Assembly (NCBI RefSeq): GCF_014635305.1
Contig: NZ_BMCS01000003.1
Span: 248,001 to 312,000 of the forward strand
Length of the DNA: 64,000 nt
Origin: Williamsia phyllosphaerae
Lineage (GTDB): Bacteria > Actinomycetota > Actinomycetes > Mycobacteriales > Mycobacteriaceae
Direction: 5' to 3'
Position 1 is the first letter of the stretch. Each line of letters starts with the position of its first letter. Positions 24,029-33,086 of this stretch are shown here, in pieces. A program made the translations under genes and the position numbers. The notes under the pieces are model-generated. The model was not told the DNA's origin and did not search any database. It saw only the letters and a list, made by a program, of their open reading frames with translations.

Positions 24029-25197
24029 GCTCATCGCAGCGATACGACGTCATCGTCGTCGGACTCGGGGGCATGGGTTCGGCCGCGGCCTACCACCTCG
24101 CGACGCGCGGACAGCGCGTCCTGGGTCTCGAGCGGTTCACACCGGCGCACGACCGGGGGTCCTCGCACGGGGGGTCGCGGATCATCCGCCAGTCGTACTT
24201 CGAGGACCCGGCCTATGTGCCCCTCCTGCTGCGCGCCTACGAGCTGTGGGAGCAACTCGCCCGCGACTCGGGTCGCGACGTCTACCGCATCACCGGCGGC
24301 CTGTTCGTGGGTCCACCGACCTGCGCGACGGTGTCGGGGTCGCGCCACGCGGCGCAACTGTGGGGGCTGCCGCACGAGGTGCTCACCGCCGAGGAGGTCC
24401 GCGAGCGGTTCCCTGCGTTCGCGCCCGCGCCGGGGCAGGTGGCGGTCTACGAGCCGATGGCCGGGTTCGCCCGGCCCGAGGAGACGGTCTCCGCGCACAT
24501 CGAGCTCGCCGACCGTGCCGGCGCCGACCTGCGTTTCGGCGAGACCGTCACGGGGTGGACGGATTCCGACGACGGCGTCGAGGTGACCACCACCTCGGGG
24601 GTCTTCGCCGCCGACCGTCTCGTGGTCTGTCCCGGGGCGTGGGCCCCGGAGATGCTCGCCGACCTCGGTGTGCCCATCGAGATCGAACGACAGGTCATGT
24701 ACTGGTTCGAGACCGAACCGGCCCCCGACGTCGGCGGTGTCCCGATGGACGACATCCCGATCTACATCCACGAGACCGACGCGGTCGAACAGATCTACGG
24801 GTTCCCGGCCATCGACGGGCCCGGCGGTGGCGTCAAGGTGGCCTTCTTCCGTAAGGGTCAGACGTGTTCGCCCGACACCATCGACCGCGTGGTGGGACAG
24901 GACGAGACCGCGCAGATGCTCGATCGCGTCCGACAGCTGCTCCCCGGTGTGCGCGGACCGGCACTGGACGCGGCGACCTGCATGTACTCGACCACGCGCG
25001 ACCACAACTTCGTCATCGCCGAACACCCCGCCCAGCGCAATGTGGTGGTGGCGTGCGGCTTCTCCGGCCACGGGTTCAAGTTCGTGCCGGTGGTCGGGGA
25101 GATCCTCGCCGATCTCGTGATCGACGGCTCGACCCGGCACCCGATCGACATCTTCGATCCACGCCGGGCCTCGGTGACCACGGTCGACGCACGATGA
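24025..25197 (+). CDS. Monomeric sarcosine oxidase / N-methyl amino acid oxidase
   Basis: A 390-residue FAD protein of the MSOX/SolA family that oxidises sarcosine to glycine, formaldehyde and hydrogen peroxide. Visible: FAD motif VIVVGLGGMGSAAAYHLA (about residues 9-26), the RGSSHGGSRIIRQSY stretch (about 47-61) and the cysteine in ATCMYSTT (about residue 319), which binds FAD covalently in this family. The ATG overlaps the preceding stop (ATGA) and the next gene overlaps its own stop the same way. Its place after the dimethylglycine enzyme indicates the last step, sarcosine to glycine; N-methyltryptophan oxidase is the other name given to close relatives. Confidence 0.85.
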   Translation: MSSSQRYDVIVVGLGGMGSAAAYHLATRGQRVLGLERFTPAHDRGSSHGGSRIIRQSYFEDPAYVPLLLRAYELWEQLARDSGRDVYRITGGLFVGPPTCATVSGSRHAAQLWGLPHEVLTAEEVRERFPAFAPAPGQVAVYEPMAGFARPEETVSAHIELADRAGADLRFGETVTGWTDSDDGVEVTTTSGVFAADRLVVCPGAWAPEMLADLGVPIEIERQVMYWFETEPAPDVGGVPMDDIPIYIHETDAVEQIYGFPAIDGPGGGVKVAFFRKGQTCSPDTIDRVVGQDETAQMLDRVRQLLPGVRGPALDAATCMYSTTRDHNFVIAEHPAQRNVVVACGFSGHGFKFVPVVGEILADLVIDGSTRHPIDIFDPRRASVTTVDAR

Positions 25198-26363
25198 CGG
25201 CCATCGATCCGGACACCCGGCCGTCGAACACCGAGACGGTGGTCGCGGGCGACCTGCCGCCGACCCTGCTGCGCACCCTGCCCGGCAGCAGCTACACCGA
25301 TCCCGGGTTCTTCGCGACCGAACAGGCGCGGATCCTGGAGCGGCGCTGGATGTGTGCCGTGCGCGTCGCCGACCACCCGAACGCCGGACAGTTCGCCACC
25401 GTGCACGTCGGTCGGGAGAGCGTGCTGGTGGTGCGCGGTCGCGACGGGGGACTGCGGGCGTTCCTCAACAGCTGCCGCCATCGCGGCGCACTGATCTGCA
25501 CCGAGGACACCGGCGCGGTCCGGCGGAACCTGCAGTGCCCCTACCACGCCTGGACCTACGGCCTCGACGGGAAGCTGGTGGCCGCGCCCAATCTGAGCAG
25601 CCTCGGCGACATCGACCGCAGCGCCTACGGGCTCATCCCGGTGGCCTCCCGGGAGTGGCTCGGATACCTCTGGGTCTGCCTCGACGACGACCCGCCGTCG
25701 TTCGACGACACCGTGATCGGCGCGGTCGTCGAGCGCCTGGGCGACGCCGCGATGATCGACAACTACCGGGTCGGTGACCTCGCGCTGGCGCACCGGGAGA
25801 CCTATCGGGTCGCGGCGAACTGGAAGCTCATCGTGGAGAACTTCATGGAGTGCTACCACTGCGCCACCATCCACCCCGAGCTCACCGAGGTGCTGCCGGA
25901 ATTCGCCGACGGCCTCGCCGCGCAGTACTACGTCGGCCACGGTGCCGAATTCGCGACGGAGGCGAGCGGATTCACCGTCGACGGGTCGGCGGGTTTCGAC
26001 CGGCTGCCCGAGCTCGCCCCCGAGCAGGACCGCCGGTACTACGCCATCACGGTCAACCCGACCGTGTTCATCAACCTGGTGCCCGACCACGTCATCGTCC
26101 ACCGGATGTTCCCGGTGTCGGTCGACGAGACCCTCGTGGTCTGCGACTGGTTGTTCCATCCCGACGTCGTCGCGGCCGGCGCCGACGTCGGGGCCGGGGT
26201 CGAGCTGTTCCACCGCGTGAACCAGCAGGACTTCGAGGCGTGCGAACGCACCCAGCCGGCGATGGGTTCGCGGGCCTATCGCCGGGGTGGGGTCCTCGTC
26301 CCGGCCGAGCACCACATCACCACGTTCCACGATTGGATCACCGAAATGTGCTCCGAGGGGTAA
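25194..26363 (+). CDS. gbcA: Rieske oxygenase, glycine betaine demethylase type
   Basis: The large subunit of a ring-hydroxylating-type oxygenase, 389 residues. Rieske ligands are Cys94, His96, Cys115 and His118; the mononuclear iron histidines are His222 and His227 in ECYHCATIHPE. This family includes GbcA/BmoA, which oxidatively remove one methyl group from glycine betaine to give dimethylglycine and formaldehyde. The surrounding genes (choline and betaine-aldehyde dehydrogenases, dimethylglycine and sarcosine enzymes) make that the best assignment; stachydrine or carnitine demethylases are close relatives. It lacks its own reductase domain, so it depends on the ferredoxin and reductase at 18866-20445. 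Confidence 0.85.
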   Translation: MTAIDPDTRPSNTETVVAGDLPPTLLRTLPGSSYTDPGFFATEQARILERRWMCAVRVADHPNAGQFATVHVGRESVLVVRGRDGGLRAFLNSCRHRGALICTEDTGAVRRNLQCPYHAWTYGLDGKLVAAPNLSSLGDIDRSAYGLIPVASREWLGYLWVCLDDDPPSFDDTVIGAVVERLGDAAMIDNYRVGDLALAHRETYRVAANWKLIVENFMECYHCATIHPELTEVLPEFADGLAAQYYVGHGAEFATEASGFTVDGSAGFDRLPELAPEQDRRYYAITVNPTVFINLVPDHVIVHRMFPVSVDETLVVCDWLFHPDVVAAGADVGAGVELFHRVNQQDFEACERTQPAMGSRAYRRGGVLVPAEHHITTFHDWITEMCSEG

Positions 26364-26434
26364 GGATGGGACCGTGCAGAGCGACGCCGTGAGGTCGTCG
26401 TCCGTGTTCGACGATCCGTGAGACGAGGGTGCCG

Positions 26435-27922
26435 GTGACCGCTGACCTGTTCATCGACGGCAGCTGGACCGATTCGTCCACCGGCGCACGACGCGACTGC
26501 ATCGACCCGGCCGACGGCACCGTGATCCGCTCGGTGTCCGAGGCGTCACCCGACGATGCGCTCGCCGCGGTGGCCGCGGCCCGTGCGGCGTTCGACCGCG
26601 CGGAATGGCGGGAGACCACCATCGCCGACCGCTCCGATCTCCTGCGCCGCGTCGCCGACCTGCTGATGCGCGATCGCGAGGAGATCGCACTCATCGAGAC
26701 CCGGGACACCGGGAAGACCCTGGTGGAGAGCCGGATCGACATCGACGACGTGGTGTCGGTGTTCCGGTACTACGCCGACCTCGCGACCACCACCGCCGAT
26801 CGTCTCGTCGATGTCGGCAACCCGGCGGTCATCAGCCGCGTCGTCGCCGAACCCATCGGGGTCTGCGTGATGATCGCCCCGTGGAACTACCCGCTGCTGC
26901 AGATCTCGTGGAAGATCGCCCCCGCCCTGGCCGCGGGCGCCACGATGGTGCTCAAACCCAGTGAGGTGACGCCGCTCTCGACGATCGCGTTGACCGAGCT
27001 CCTGATCGAGGCAGGGGTGCCGCGCGGCGTGGTCAACCTGCTGCTGGGCAGCGGGGCCGATCTCGGCCCGGCGCTCACCGACAATCCCGACGTCGACCTG
27101 ATCTCGTTCACCGGCGGCCTCGCCACCGGCAGGATCATCGCCGAGACCGCGGCCAAGCACGTCACCCGCGTCCTCGTCGAACTCGGCGGCAAGAACCCGC
27201 ATGTCGTGTTCGCCGATGCCTGCAGCACGACCGAGTCGTTCGACGCCACTGTCGACCAGGTCCTCACCGGCGTGTTCCTGCACTCGGGTCAGGTCTGTTC
27301 GGCGGGTACGCGTCTGATCGTCGAGGAATCGGTCGCCGATGACGTCGTCGCCGCCCTGGCCGACCGGGCCGGTCGCATCGTGATGGGGCCCGGCACCGAC
27401 CCGGCCAGCCTGACCGGTCCACTCGTGTCGGCGGCGCAGCTGTCCAAGATCACCGACTACGTCGCACTGGGCGTCGACGAGGGCGCCGAACTGGTGGTCG
27501 GCGGGGAGCAGCCGTCCGATCCCGATCTCGCCGACGGCTACTTCTTCCTACCCACGATCTTCGATCGGTGCGACCGCTCGATGCGGATCGTCATCGACGA
27601 GACCTTCGGACCGATCCTTACCGTCGAACGTTTCGACACCGAGGCGCTGGCGCTGGAGTTGGCCAACGACACCGACTACGGGCTCGCCGCCGGCGTCCGT
27701 ACCTCCGACGCGGCGGTCGCCGAACGGATGGCGCGGGGACTGCGACACGGCACCGTCTGGATCAACGACTTCGGGTACTACACACCGGCGGCCGAGTGGG
27801 GTGGTTTCGGCCGGTCCGGCAACGGCCGAGAGCTCGGACCCTCGGGACTCGCCGAATACCAGGAGCAGAAGCACATCTGGAACAACACCGCCGCACCACC
27901 GGCGGGGTGGTTCCCGCCCTGA
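26435..27922 (+). CDS. betB: Betaine-aldehyde dehydrogenase
   Basis: An NAD(P)-dependent aldehyde dehydrogenase, 495 residues, with the catalytic Glu249 in VELGGKNPH and Cys288 in GQVCSAG. The cofactor segment APWNYPLLQISWKIAPALAAG (starting about 149) and the TFGP motif near the C-terminus are normal. GTG 26435 follows a GAGGG site by five bases; GTG 26429 in the same frame has no ribosome site. It sits between the betaine oxygenase and an APC transporter, with a choline dehydrogenase further downstream, which points to betaine aldehyde as the substrate, although aldehyde dehydrogenases are hard to separate by sequence. Confidence 0.87.
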   Translation: MTADLFIDGSWTDSSTGARRDCIDPADGTVIRSVSEASPDDALAAVAAARAAFDRAEWRETTIADRSDLLRRVADLLMRDREEIALIETRDTGKTLVESRIDIDDVVSVFRYYADLATTTADRLVDVGNPAVISRVVAEPIGVCVMIAPWNYPLLQISWKIAPALAAGATMVLKPSEVTPLSTIALTELLIEAGVPRGVVNLLLGSGADLGPALTDNPDVDLISFTGGLATGRIIAETAAKHVTRVLVELGGKNPHVVFADACSTTESFDATVDQVLTGVFLHSGQVCSAGTRLIVEESVADDVVAALADRAGRIVMGPGTDPASLTGPLVSAAQLSKITDYVALGVDEGAELVVGGEQPSDPDLADGYFFLPTIFDRCDRSMRIVIDETFGPILTVERFDTEALALELANDTDYGLAAGVRTSDAAVAERMARGLRHGTVWINDFGYYTPAAEWGGFGRSGNGRELGPSGLAEYQEQKHIWNNTAAPPAGWFPP

Positions 27923-28020
27923 GCGGAGCGCGGGACCGTTCCACCGCGTCACGAGTTCGTCGAATCTCACCGTAGAGAGCAGTCGTCGCCACATCTGTCA
28001 CACCATTGCCAGGAGCCCAC

Positions 28021-29589
28021 ATGACCATCGAGAAGAGCGCCGATCCCGACAACGGGATGGAACACTTCGGCTACAAGGAGAGTCTCGATCGCAGCATCGG
28101 GAAATTCGCCAGCTTCGCCGCGGGCGTCAGCTACATATCCATCCTGACCGGCACGTTCCAGCTGTTCTACTTCGGCTTCGGCACCGCGGGTGCGGCTTAT
28201 CTGTGGTCGTGGCCGATCGTGTTCATCGGACAGTTCGCGGTGGCACTGTGCTTCATGGAACTCGCCGCGAAATACCCGATCGCCGGGTCGGTCTACAACT
28301 GGGCGAAGATCCTGGGCAACAAGGTCGTCGGCTGGTTCTCCGGCTGGATGATGCTCACCGCATCGATCGTCACGATGTCGGCGGTGGTGCTCGCCATCGA
28401 CTCGACGCTGCCCAAGATATGGGGTGGCTTCCGCCTCATCGGGTCCGAGGATCTGGCCGTGGTCTCACCGTCGAACGCCGTTCTGCTGGGGTCGATCCTG
28501 GTGGTGGTCACCACGGCGATCAATGCCTTCGGCGTCCGCCTGATGTCCATCATCAACAGCACCGGGGTGTTCATCGAACTCATCGCCGCGGTCCTCATCG
28601 CGGTGATCCTCGCCTTCAACATCGAGCGCACGCCCGCGGTGTTCTTCTCGACCAACGGATACGGGGCGGGCGAGAGCGGCGGGTACCTCAGTGCCTTCCT
28701 GATCGCATCTCTCGCATCGGGTTACGTCATGTACGGCTTCGACACCGCCTCGTCGCTCGGTGAGGAGACGGTCAACCCGCGCAAGACCGCGCCGACGGCG
28801 ATCCTGCGCGCCATCCTGGCGTCGTTCGTCATCGGCGGCGCCATCCTCGTCTTCGCCATCCTGGCCGCACCCAACCTGTCCGATCCGGCTCTGGGCGTGC
28901 AGGGTGGGTTGCAGCAGATCGTCCTCGACGTGATGTACGGCCCGGTCGGCAAGATCTTCCTGATGTGCATCGTCGTCGCGGTGTTCGTGTGCACGCTCGC
29001 CGTGCACACCGCGGCCATCCGCCTGACGTTCGCGATGGCGCGTGACAACGCACTGCCGTTCGGCGAGTCACTCGCCAAGGTGCACCCGAAGACCCAGGCA
29101 CCGGTCATCCCGGCCGTCCTGATCGGTGTGCTGTCGATCCTCATCCTGGTCATCAACATCAACCAGCCGACGATCTTCCTGCTGCTGACCTCGGTGGCGA
29201 TCATCATGATCTACATCGCCTACCTGATGATCACCGGACCGCTGCTCCTCAAGCGACTCAAGGGCGAGTGGCCGCCCAAGGACCTGAAGGAGGGCGGCTA
29301 CTTCACGATGGGTCGGTGGGGCCTGCCGGTGAACATCGTCGCCGTGGTGTGGGGCATCGGGATGGCGCTGAACCTCGCCTGGCCGCGCACCGAGGTCTAC
29401 GGATTCGGTTGGTACAACACCTGGGCGGCGTTCCTCTACATCGGCGTCATCGGAGGCGTCGGGTTGCTCTGGTACCTCGTCAAGGGCAGCCGCGGCATGG
29501 GTACGCTGAAATCCCATGCGTCGGAATCGAAAGCAGACGCAGCCGCGGCCGACGCGGCGCGACCGTCCCCGGGACCCGAAGGAGTCTGA
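28021..29589 (+). CDS. APC-superfamily transporter, probable choline or betaine uptake
   Basis: A 522-residue protein with about 12 membrane segments from roughly residue 33 to 490 and a polar C-terminal tail. The beginning, FGYKESLDRSIGKFASFAAG, then CFMELAAKYPIAGSVYNWAK, is typical of the amino acid/choline transporter branch of the APC superfamily, which includes the yeast choline permease. ATG follows AGGAG (28011-28015). Being flanked by betB and betA, choline is the most likely substrate; glycine betaine, GABA or another amine is possible. The spacer from betB (98 bases) may contain a separate promoter. Confidence 0.8.
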   Translation: MTIEKSADPDNGMEHFGYKESLDRSIGKFASFAAGVSYISILTGTFQLFYFGFGTAGAAYLWSWPIVFIGQFAVALCFMELAAKYPIAGSVYNWAKILGNKVVGWFSGWMMLTASIVTMSAVVLAIDSTLPKIWGGFRLIGSEDLAVVSPSNAVLLGSILVVVTTAINAFGVRLMSIINSTGVFIELIAAVLIAVILAFNIERTPAVFFSTNGYGAGESGGYLSAFLIASLASGYVMYGFDTASSLGEETVNPRKTAPTAILRAILASFVIGGAILVFAILAAPNLSDPALGVQGGLQQIVLDVMYGPVGKIFLMCIVVAVFVCTLAVHTAAIRLTFAMARDNALPFGESLAKVHPKTQAPVIPAVLIGVLSILILVININQPTIFLLLTSVAIIMIYIAYLMITGPLLLKRLKGEWPPKDLKEGGYFTMGRWGLPVNIVAVVWGIGMALNLAWPRTEVYGFGWYNTWAAFLYIGVIGGVGLLWYLVKGSRGMGTLKSHASESKADAAAADAARPSPGPEGV

Positions 29590-29596
29590 AGAGCCC

Positions 29597-31180
29597 ATGG
29601 CAGATCCGTTGCGCGACGACGCAGTGACCGCAGGAACGTTCGACTACGTCATCGTCGGCGGTGGGACCGCGGGGTGCGCACTGGCGGCTCGGCTCACCGA
29701 GGACCCGGAGGTGACCGTCTGCGTCCTCGAGGCCGGCCCCACCGACGTCGGCAACGACGACATCCTGGTGCTCAGCGAGTGGATGCACCTGCTCGACTCC
29801 GGGTACGACTGGGACTACCCGATCGAGCCGCAGGAACGCGGTAACGACTTCATGCGGCACGCCCGCGCCAAGGTGCTCGGCGGATGTTCCTCGCACAACT
29901 CCTGTATCGCCTTCTGGCCGCCCGCGGAGTACCTCGACGAGTGGGAACGATCCGGACTCACCGGGTGGGGTGCGGCCGACATCCATCCCCTGACCCGCCG
30001 GTTGGAGAACAACGACGCCCCCGGCGACCACGGGCACGACGGCCCGGTGCGCCTTCGCGACGTCCCGCCGCTCGATCCCTGTGGCGCAGCGATTCTCGAG
30101 GCCGCCGCCGCGGCCGGACTCCCGACGGTCGGCTTCAACCGCGGCGAGACGGTCCGCAACGGCGCCGGCTGGTTCCAGATCAACGCGGGTGAGGACGGCC
30201 TGCGCATGTCGACCTCGCACGCCTATCTGCACCCGATCATCGGGCAACGACCCAACCTCGAGGTCCGGACCGGGTGCTGGGCGCAGGGCATCACGTTCGA
30301 CGGCGTCACCGCGACCGGCGCGCGATACCAACGCCCCGATCTGACCGGCTTCGACGTCGTCGGTGCACGCCGCGAGGTCATCGTGACCGCCGGTGCGATC
30401 GACACCCCGAAGTTGTTGATGCTGTCCGGGATCGGACCGGCCGCACAGCTGCGCGAGTTCGGGATCGATGTCCGGGTCGACCTGCCCGGTGTCGGGGAGA
30501 ACCTCGACGACCACGTCGAGGGGCTGGTGTTCTGGGAGGCCGCGCAGCCCATGGTCACCGAGTCGAGCCAGTGGTGGGAGATCGGCGTGTTCGCCACCAC
30601 GAAGGACGGCCTCGAGATCCCGGACGTGATGATGCACTTCGGGAGCGTCCCGTTCGACATGAACACCCTGCGGTGGGGATATCCGACCACCGACAACGGC
30701 TTCTGCCTCACGCCCAACGTCACCCAGGGGCTCTCGAGGGGCACGGTGAAACTCCGGAGCCCGGACTTCCGCGACCGCCCGCGCGTCGACCCGCGGTACT
30801 TCACCGACCCCGACCACCACGACGAGACCACCATGCTCGCGGGGCTCCGCCTGGCCCGCGACATCGCCGCGCAGACGCCGATGAAGCCCTGGGTGGCAGC
30901 CGAACTCGCCCCCGGACCCGACGCGGTGACCGACGACGAGTTGATCGACTACATGCACAAGACGCACAACACCGTCTATCACCCGGCCGCGACGGCGAAG
31001 ATGGGTGTCGACTCCGACCCGATGGCGGTGCTCGATCCGCAACTGCGGGTCCGCGGCGCACAGCGTCTCCGGGTCGTCGACGCCTCGGCCATGCCCAAGC
31101 TGCCGTCGGTCAACCCCAACATCACGGTCATGACGATGGCCGAGAAGTGTGCCGATCTGCTCAAGGCGACCTACGCCTGA
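29597..31180 (+). CDS. betA: Choline dehydrogenase (GMC oxidoreductase)
   Basis: A 527-residue FAD enzyme of the glucose-methanol-choline family. The N-terminal nucleotide motif VIVGGGTAGCALAARLTED (about residues 18-36), the second GMC signature AGAIDTPKLLMLSGIG (about 264-279) and the C-terminal catalytic region (HPAATAKMG, then SVNPNITVMTMAEK) are intact. It oxidises choline to betaine aldehyde. A ribosome site lies just before the ATG, seven bases after the transporter stop, so the two are co-transcribed. Last gene of the island; dapB follows after about 100 bases. Another alcohol substrate is possible, but the neighbours argue for choline. Confidence 0.87.
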   Translation: MADPLRDDAVTAGTFDYVIVGGGTAGCALAARLTEDPEVTVCVLEAGPTDVGNDDILVLSEWMHLLDSGYDWDYPIEPQERGNDFMRHARAKVLGGCSSHNSCIAFWPPAEYLDEWERSGLTGWGAADIHPLTRRLENNDAPGDHGHDGPVRLRDVPPLDPCGAAILEAAAAAGLPTVGFNRGETVRNGAGWFQINAGEDGLRMSTSHAYLHPIIGQRPNLEVRTGCWAQGITFDGVTATGARYQRPDLTGFDVVGARREVIVTAGAIDTPKLLMLSGIGPAAQLREFGIDVRVDLPGVGENLDDHVEGLVFWEAAQPMVTESSQWWEIGVFATTKDGLEIPDVMMHFGSVPFDMNTLRWGYPTTDNGFCLTPNVTQGLSRGTVKLRSPDFRDRPRVDPRYFTDPDHHDETTMLAGLRLARDIAAQTPMKPWVAAELAPGPDAVTDDELIDYMHKTHNTVYHPAATAKMGVDSDPMAVLDPQLRVRGAQRLRVVDASAMPKLPSVNPNITVMTMAEKCADLLKATYA

Positions 31181-31278
31181 GGCCGACCGCGCCCGCCGGC
31201 GTCGCCGACCCGCACCGATAGAATCGCCTGACGTCCTCGGCGGTTGCCGCGGGACCTTCGACGACGAGGAGTCTGTGC

Positions 31279-32046
31279 GTGAGCAACGGCACTGTGGGTG
31301 ACCGGATCCGGGTCGGCGTACTCGGCAGCGGCGGCAAGGTCGGGCAGGCCATCGTCGATGCGGTGTCCGCCTCCGACGACCTCGAGTTCACCGTCGGGAT
31401 CGACAAGGACGACGACCGTGCCGCACTCGTCGACGCCGGCACGCAGGTCGTCGTGGACTTCACCCATCCGTCGGTCGTCATGGGCAACCTCGAGTTCCTG
31501 ATCGCCAACGGGATCCACGCCGTGGTCGGCACCACCGGGTTCGACGACGACCGCCTCGACACCGTGCGCGGATGGTTGGGCGAGCAGCCGGGCGTCGGCG
31601 TCCTCATCGCCCCCAACTTCGCGATCGGTGCCGTGCTGAGCATGCGGTTCGCCGCGGCGGCCGCGCGTTTCTACGACTCGGTCGAGGTCGTCGAGCTGCA
31701 CCACCCGCACAAGGCCGACGCCCCCTCGGGCACCGCGTTCCGGACCGCACGGCTGATCGCCGAGTCCCGGGCGCAGGCCGGATGTGCGCCGATGCCCGAC
31801 GCCACCACCAGCTCGCTCGACGGTGCCCGCGGCGCCGACGTCGAGGGTGTCCGGGTGCACTCGGTACGACTCGCAGGCCTGGTCGCCCACCAGGAGGTGC
31901 TGCTCGGGACCGAGGGGGAGACCCTGACCATCCGCCACGACTCACTCGACCGCACCTCGTTCGCACCGGGTGTACTGCTCGGCGTGCGCCAGATCGCCGG
32001 TCGCCCCGGCCTGACGGTGGGGCTCGACGAGCTCCTGGACCTCTAG
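31279..32046 (+). CDS. dapB: 4-hydroxy-tetrahydrodipicolinate reductase
   Basis: The second step of the diaminopimelate branch, supplying meso-DAP for peptidoglycan and lysine. It has 255 residues, with the NAD(P) motif VGVLGSGGKVGQAIVDAV (about residues 10-27) and the signature ELHHPHKADAPSGTA (about 140-154) containing the catalytic histidine and lysine. The GTG start has a GACGAGGAG site upstream, and a TAGAAT box (31219-31224) suggests its own promoter. DapA is encoded at 37248 and DapF at 61068, so three enzymes of this route lie in the window. Confidence 0.96.
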   Translation: MSNGTVGDRIRVGVLGSGGKVGQAIVDAVSASDDLEFTVGIDKDDDRAALVDAGTQVVVDFTHPSVVMGNLEFLIANGIHAVVGTTGFDDDRLDTVRGWLGEQPGVGVLIAPNFAIGAVLSMRFAAAAARFYDSVEVVELHHPHKADAPSGTAFRTARLIAESRAQAGCAPMPDATTSSLDGARGADVEGVRVHSVRLAGLVAHQEVLLGTEGETLTIRHDSLDRTSFAPGVLLGVRQIAGRPGLTVGLDELLDL

Positions 32047-32063
32047 GCCGAGATGGACCTGCG

Positions 32064-32552
32064 ATGAGCGGCGGCAAGCGCGACTTCTACACCCGCGACT
32101 CCCGACCGATCGTGCTGGTGATCGTGTTGATCGTCATCGCGCTGATCTTCTACATCGGGCTCCTCGGCTACCGCGGCATCGAACTGATCCAGGACGGATC
32201 GGTGGTCGGCATCGGACTAGGGGTCGGTGTCCTGCTGCTCCCGCTGTTGGGCATCTGGATGCTGGTCGCGACCCTGCGGGCCGGGATCACCCACCAGCGC
32301 CTCGGTCGTCGTATGCGGGAGGAGGGGCGGGAACTCGATGTCTCCTCGCTGCCTCGGCGTCCGTCCGGGCGGCTCGAACGCGACGCCGCCGACGAGCTCT
32401 TCGCCACCGTGCGCACCGAATGGGAAGCCGACCCGGACAACTGGCGCAACACCTACCGGATCTCGCGGGCCTACGACTACGCCGGCGACCGCACCCGTGC
32501 TCGCGCGATGATGAAACGTGCTGTCGCCCAGGAGAAAGCCGAGAGCTCCTGA
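32064..32552 (+). CDS. Small membrane protein of unknown function
   Basis: A 162-residue protein with two strong hydrophobic segments (about residues 16-38 and 48-72) and a charged C-terminal half containing a short helical repeat-like end (DPDNWRNTYRISRAYDYAGD). The family is common in mycolate actinobacteria next to dapB but I do not recognise a function. It begins 17 bases after dapB and ends three bases before the flavodoxin-like gene, so it belongs to a dapB operon. Confidence 0.65.
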   Translation: MSGGKRDFYTRDSRPIVLVIVLIVIALIFYIGLLGYRGIELIQDGSVVGIGLGVGVLLLPLLGIWMLVATLRAGITHQRLGRRMREEGRELDVSSLPRRPSGRLERDAADELFATVRTEWEADPDNWRNTYRISRAYDYAGDRTRARAMMKRAVAQEKAESS

Positions 32553-32555
32553 GAC

Positions 32556-33008
32556 ATGGCCACCCTGCTGATCGTGCACCACACGCCGTCGCCGCACTGC
32601 CATGAGATGTTCTCCGCCGTCGTCGCCGGCGCGACCGACCCCGATATCGAGGGGGTCGACGTGCTGCGGCGGCCTGCGTTGACCGTCTCGCCCGCGGAGA
32701 TGCTCGCCGCGGACGGGTATCTGCTCGGTACCCCGGCCAACCTCGGCTACATCAGCGGCGCGTTGAAGCACGCGTTCGACACCGCCTACTACCAGCTCCT
32801 CGACTCGACGCGGGGACGTCCGTTCGGGCTGTACCTGCACGGCAACGAGGGCACCGAGGGCGCACAGCGCGCGGTCGACTCGATCACCACCGGGCTCGGC
32901 TGGACCCGCGGCGCCGCCGACGTTATCGTCTCGGGCAGACCGACCAAGGACGATCTCGAGGCCTGCTGGAACCTCGGTGCCACGGTGGCGGCGGCGTTGA
33001 TGTCCTGA
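32556..33008 (+). CDS. Flavodoxin-like NAD(P)H:quinone/FMN reductase
   Basis: A 150-residue single-domain protein. It begins TLLIVHHTPSPHCHEM, where a flavodoxin phosphate-binding loop is expected, and continues with GYLLGTPANLGYISGALKHAFD (about residues 49-70), the pattern of NADPH-dependent FMN reductases that use the PxY/G loop to hold the flavin ring. Likely a small flavoenzyme; the substrate is unknown. Third gene of the dapB group. Confidence 0.7.
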   Translation: MATLLIVHHTPSPHCHEMFSAVVAGATDPDIEGVDVLRRPALTVSPAEMLAADGYLLGTPANLGYISGALKHAFDTAYYQLLDSTRGRPFGLYLHGNEGTEGAQRAVDSITTGLGWTRGAADVIVSGRPTKDDLEACWNLGATVAAALMS

Positions 33009-33073
33009 GTCGTCCACGGCGGCGCCGGCGACATGTCCGCCGAGTCGCGACACCGGTCGACGCACCGCGGTTC

Positions 33074-33079
33074 TAGACT
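33074..33079 (+). promoter_or_regulatory. Probable -10 box of thyA, leaderless
   Basis: TAGACT ends seven bases before the GTG of thyA, with no ribosome site between. Confidence 0.5.
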
Positions 33080-33086
33080 CTCAGGC

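Noticed and set aside
22217..24034. A 605-codon antisense frame across the dimethylglycine enzyme
   Set aside because: Same shadow effect; no domain, no ribosome site, and the sense strand is fully accounted for.
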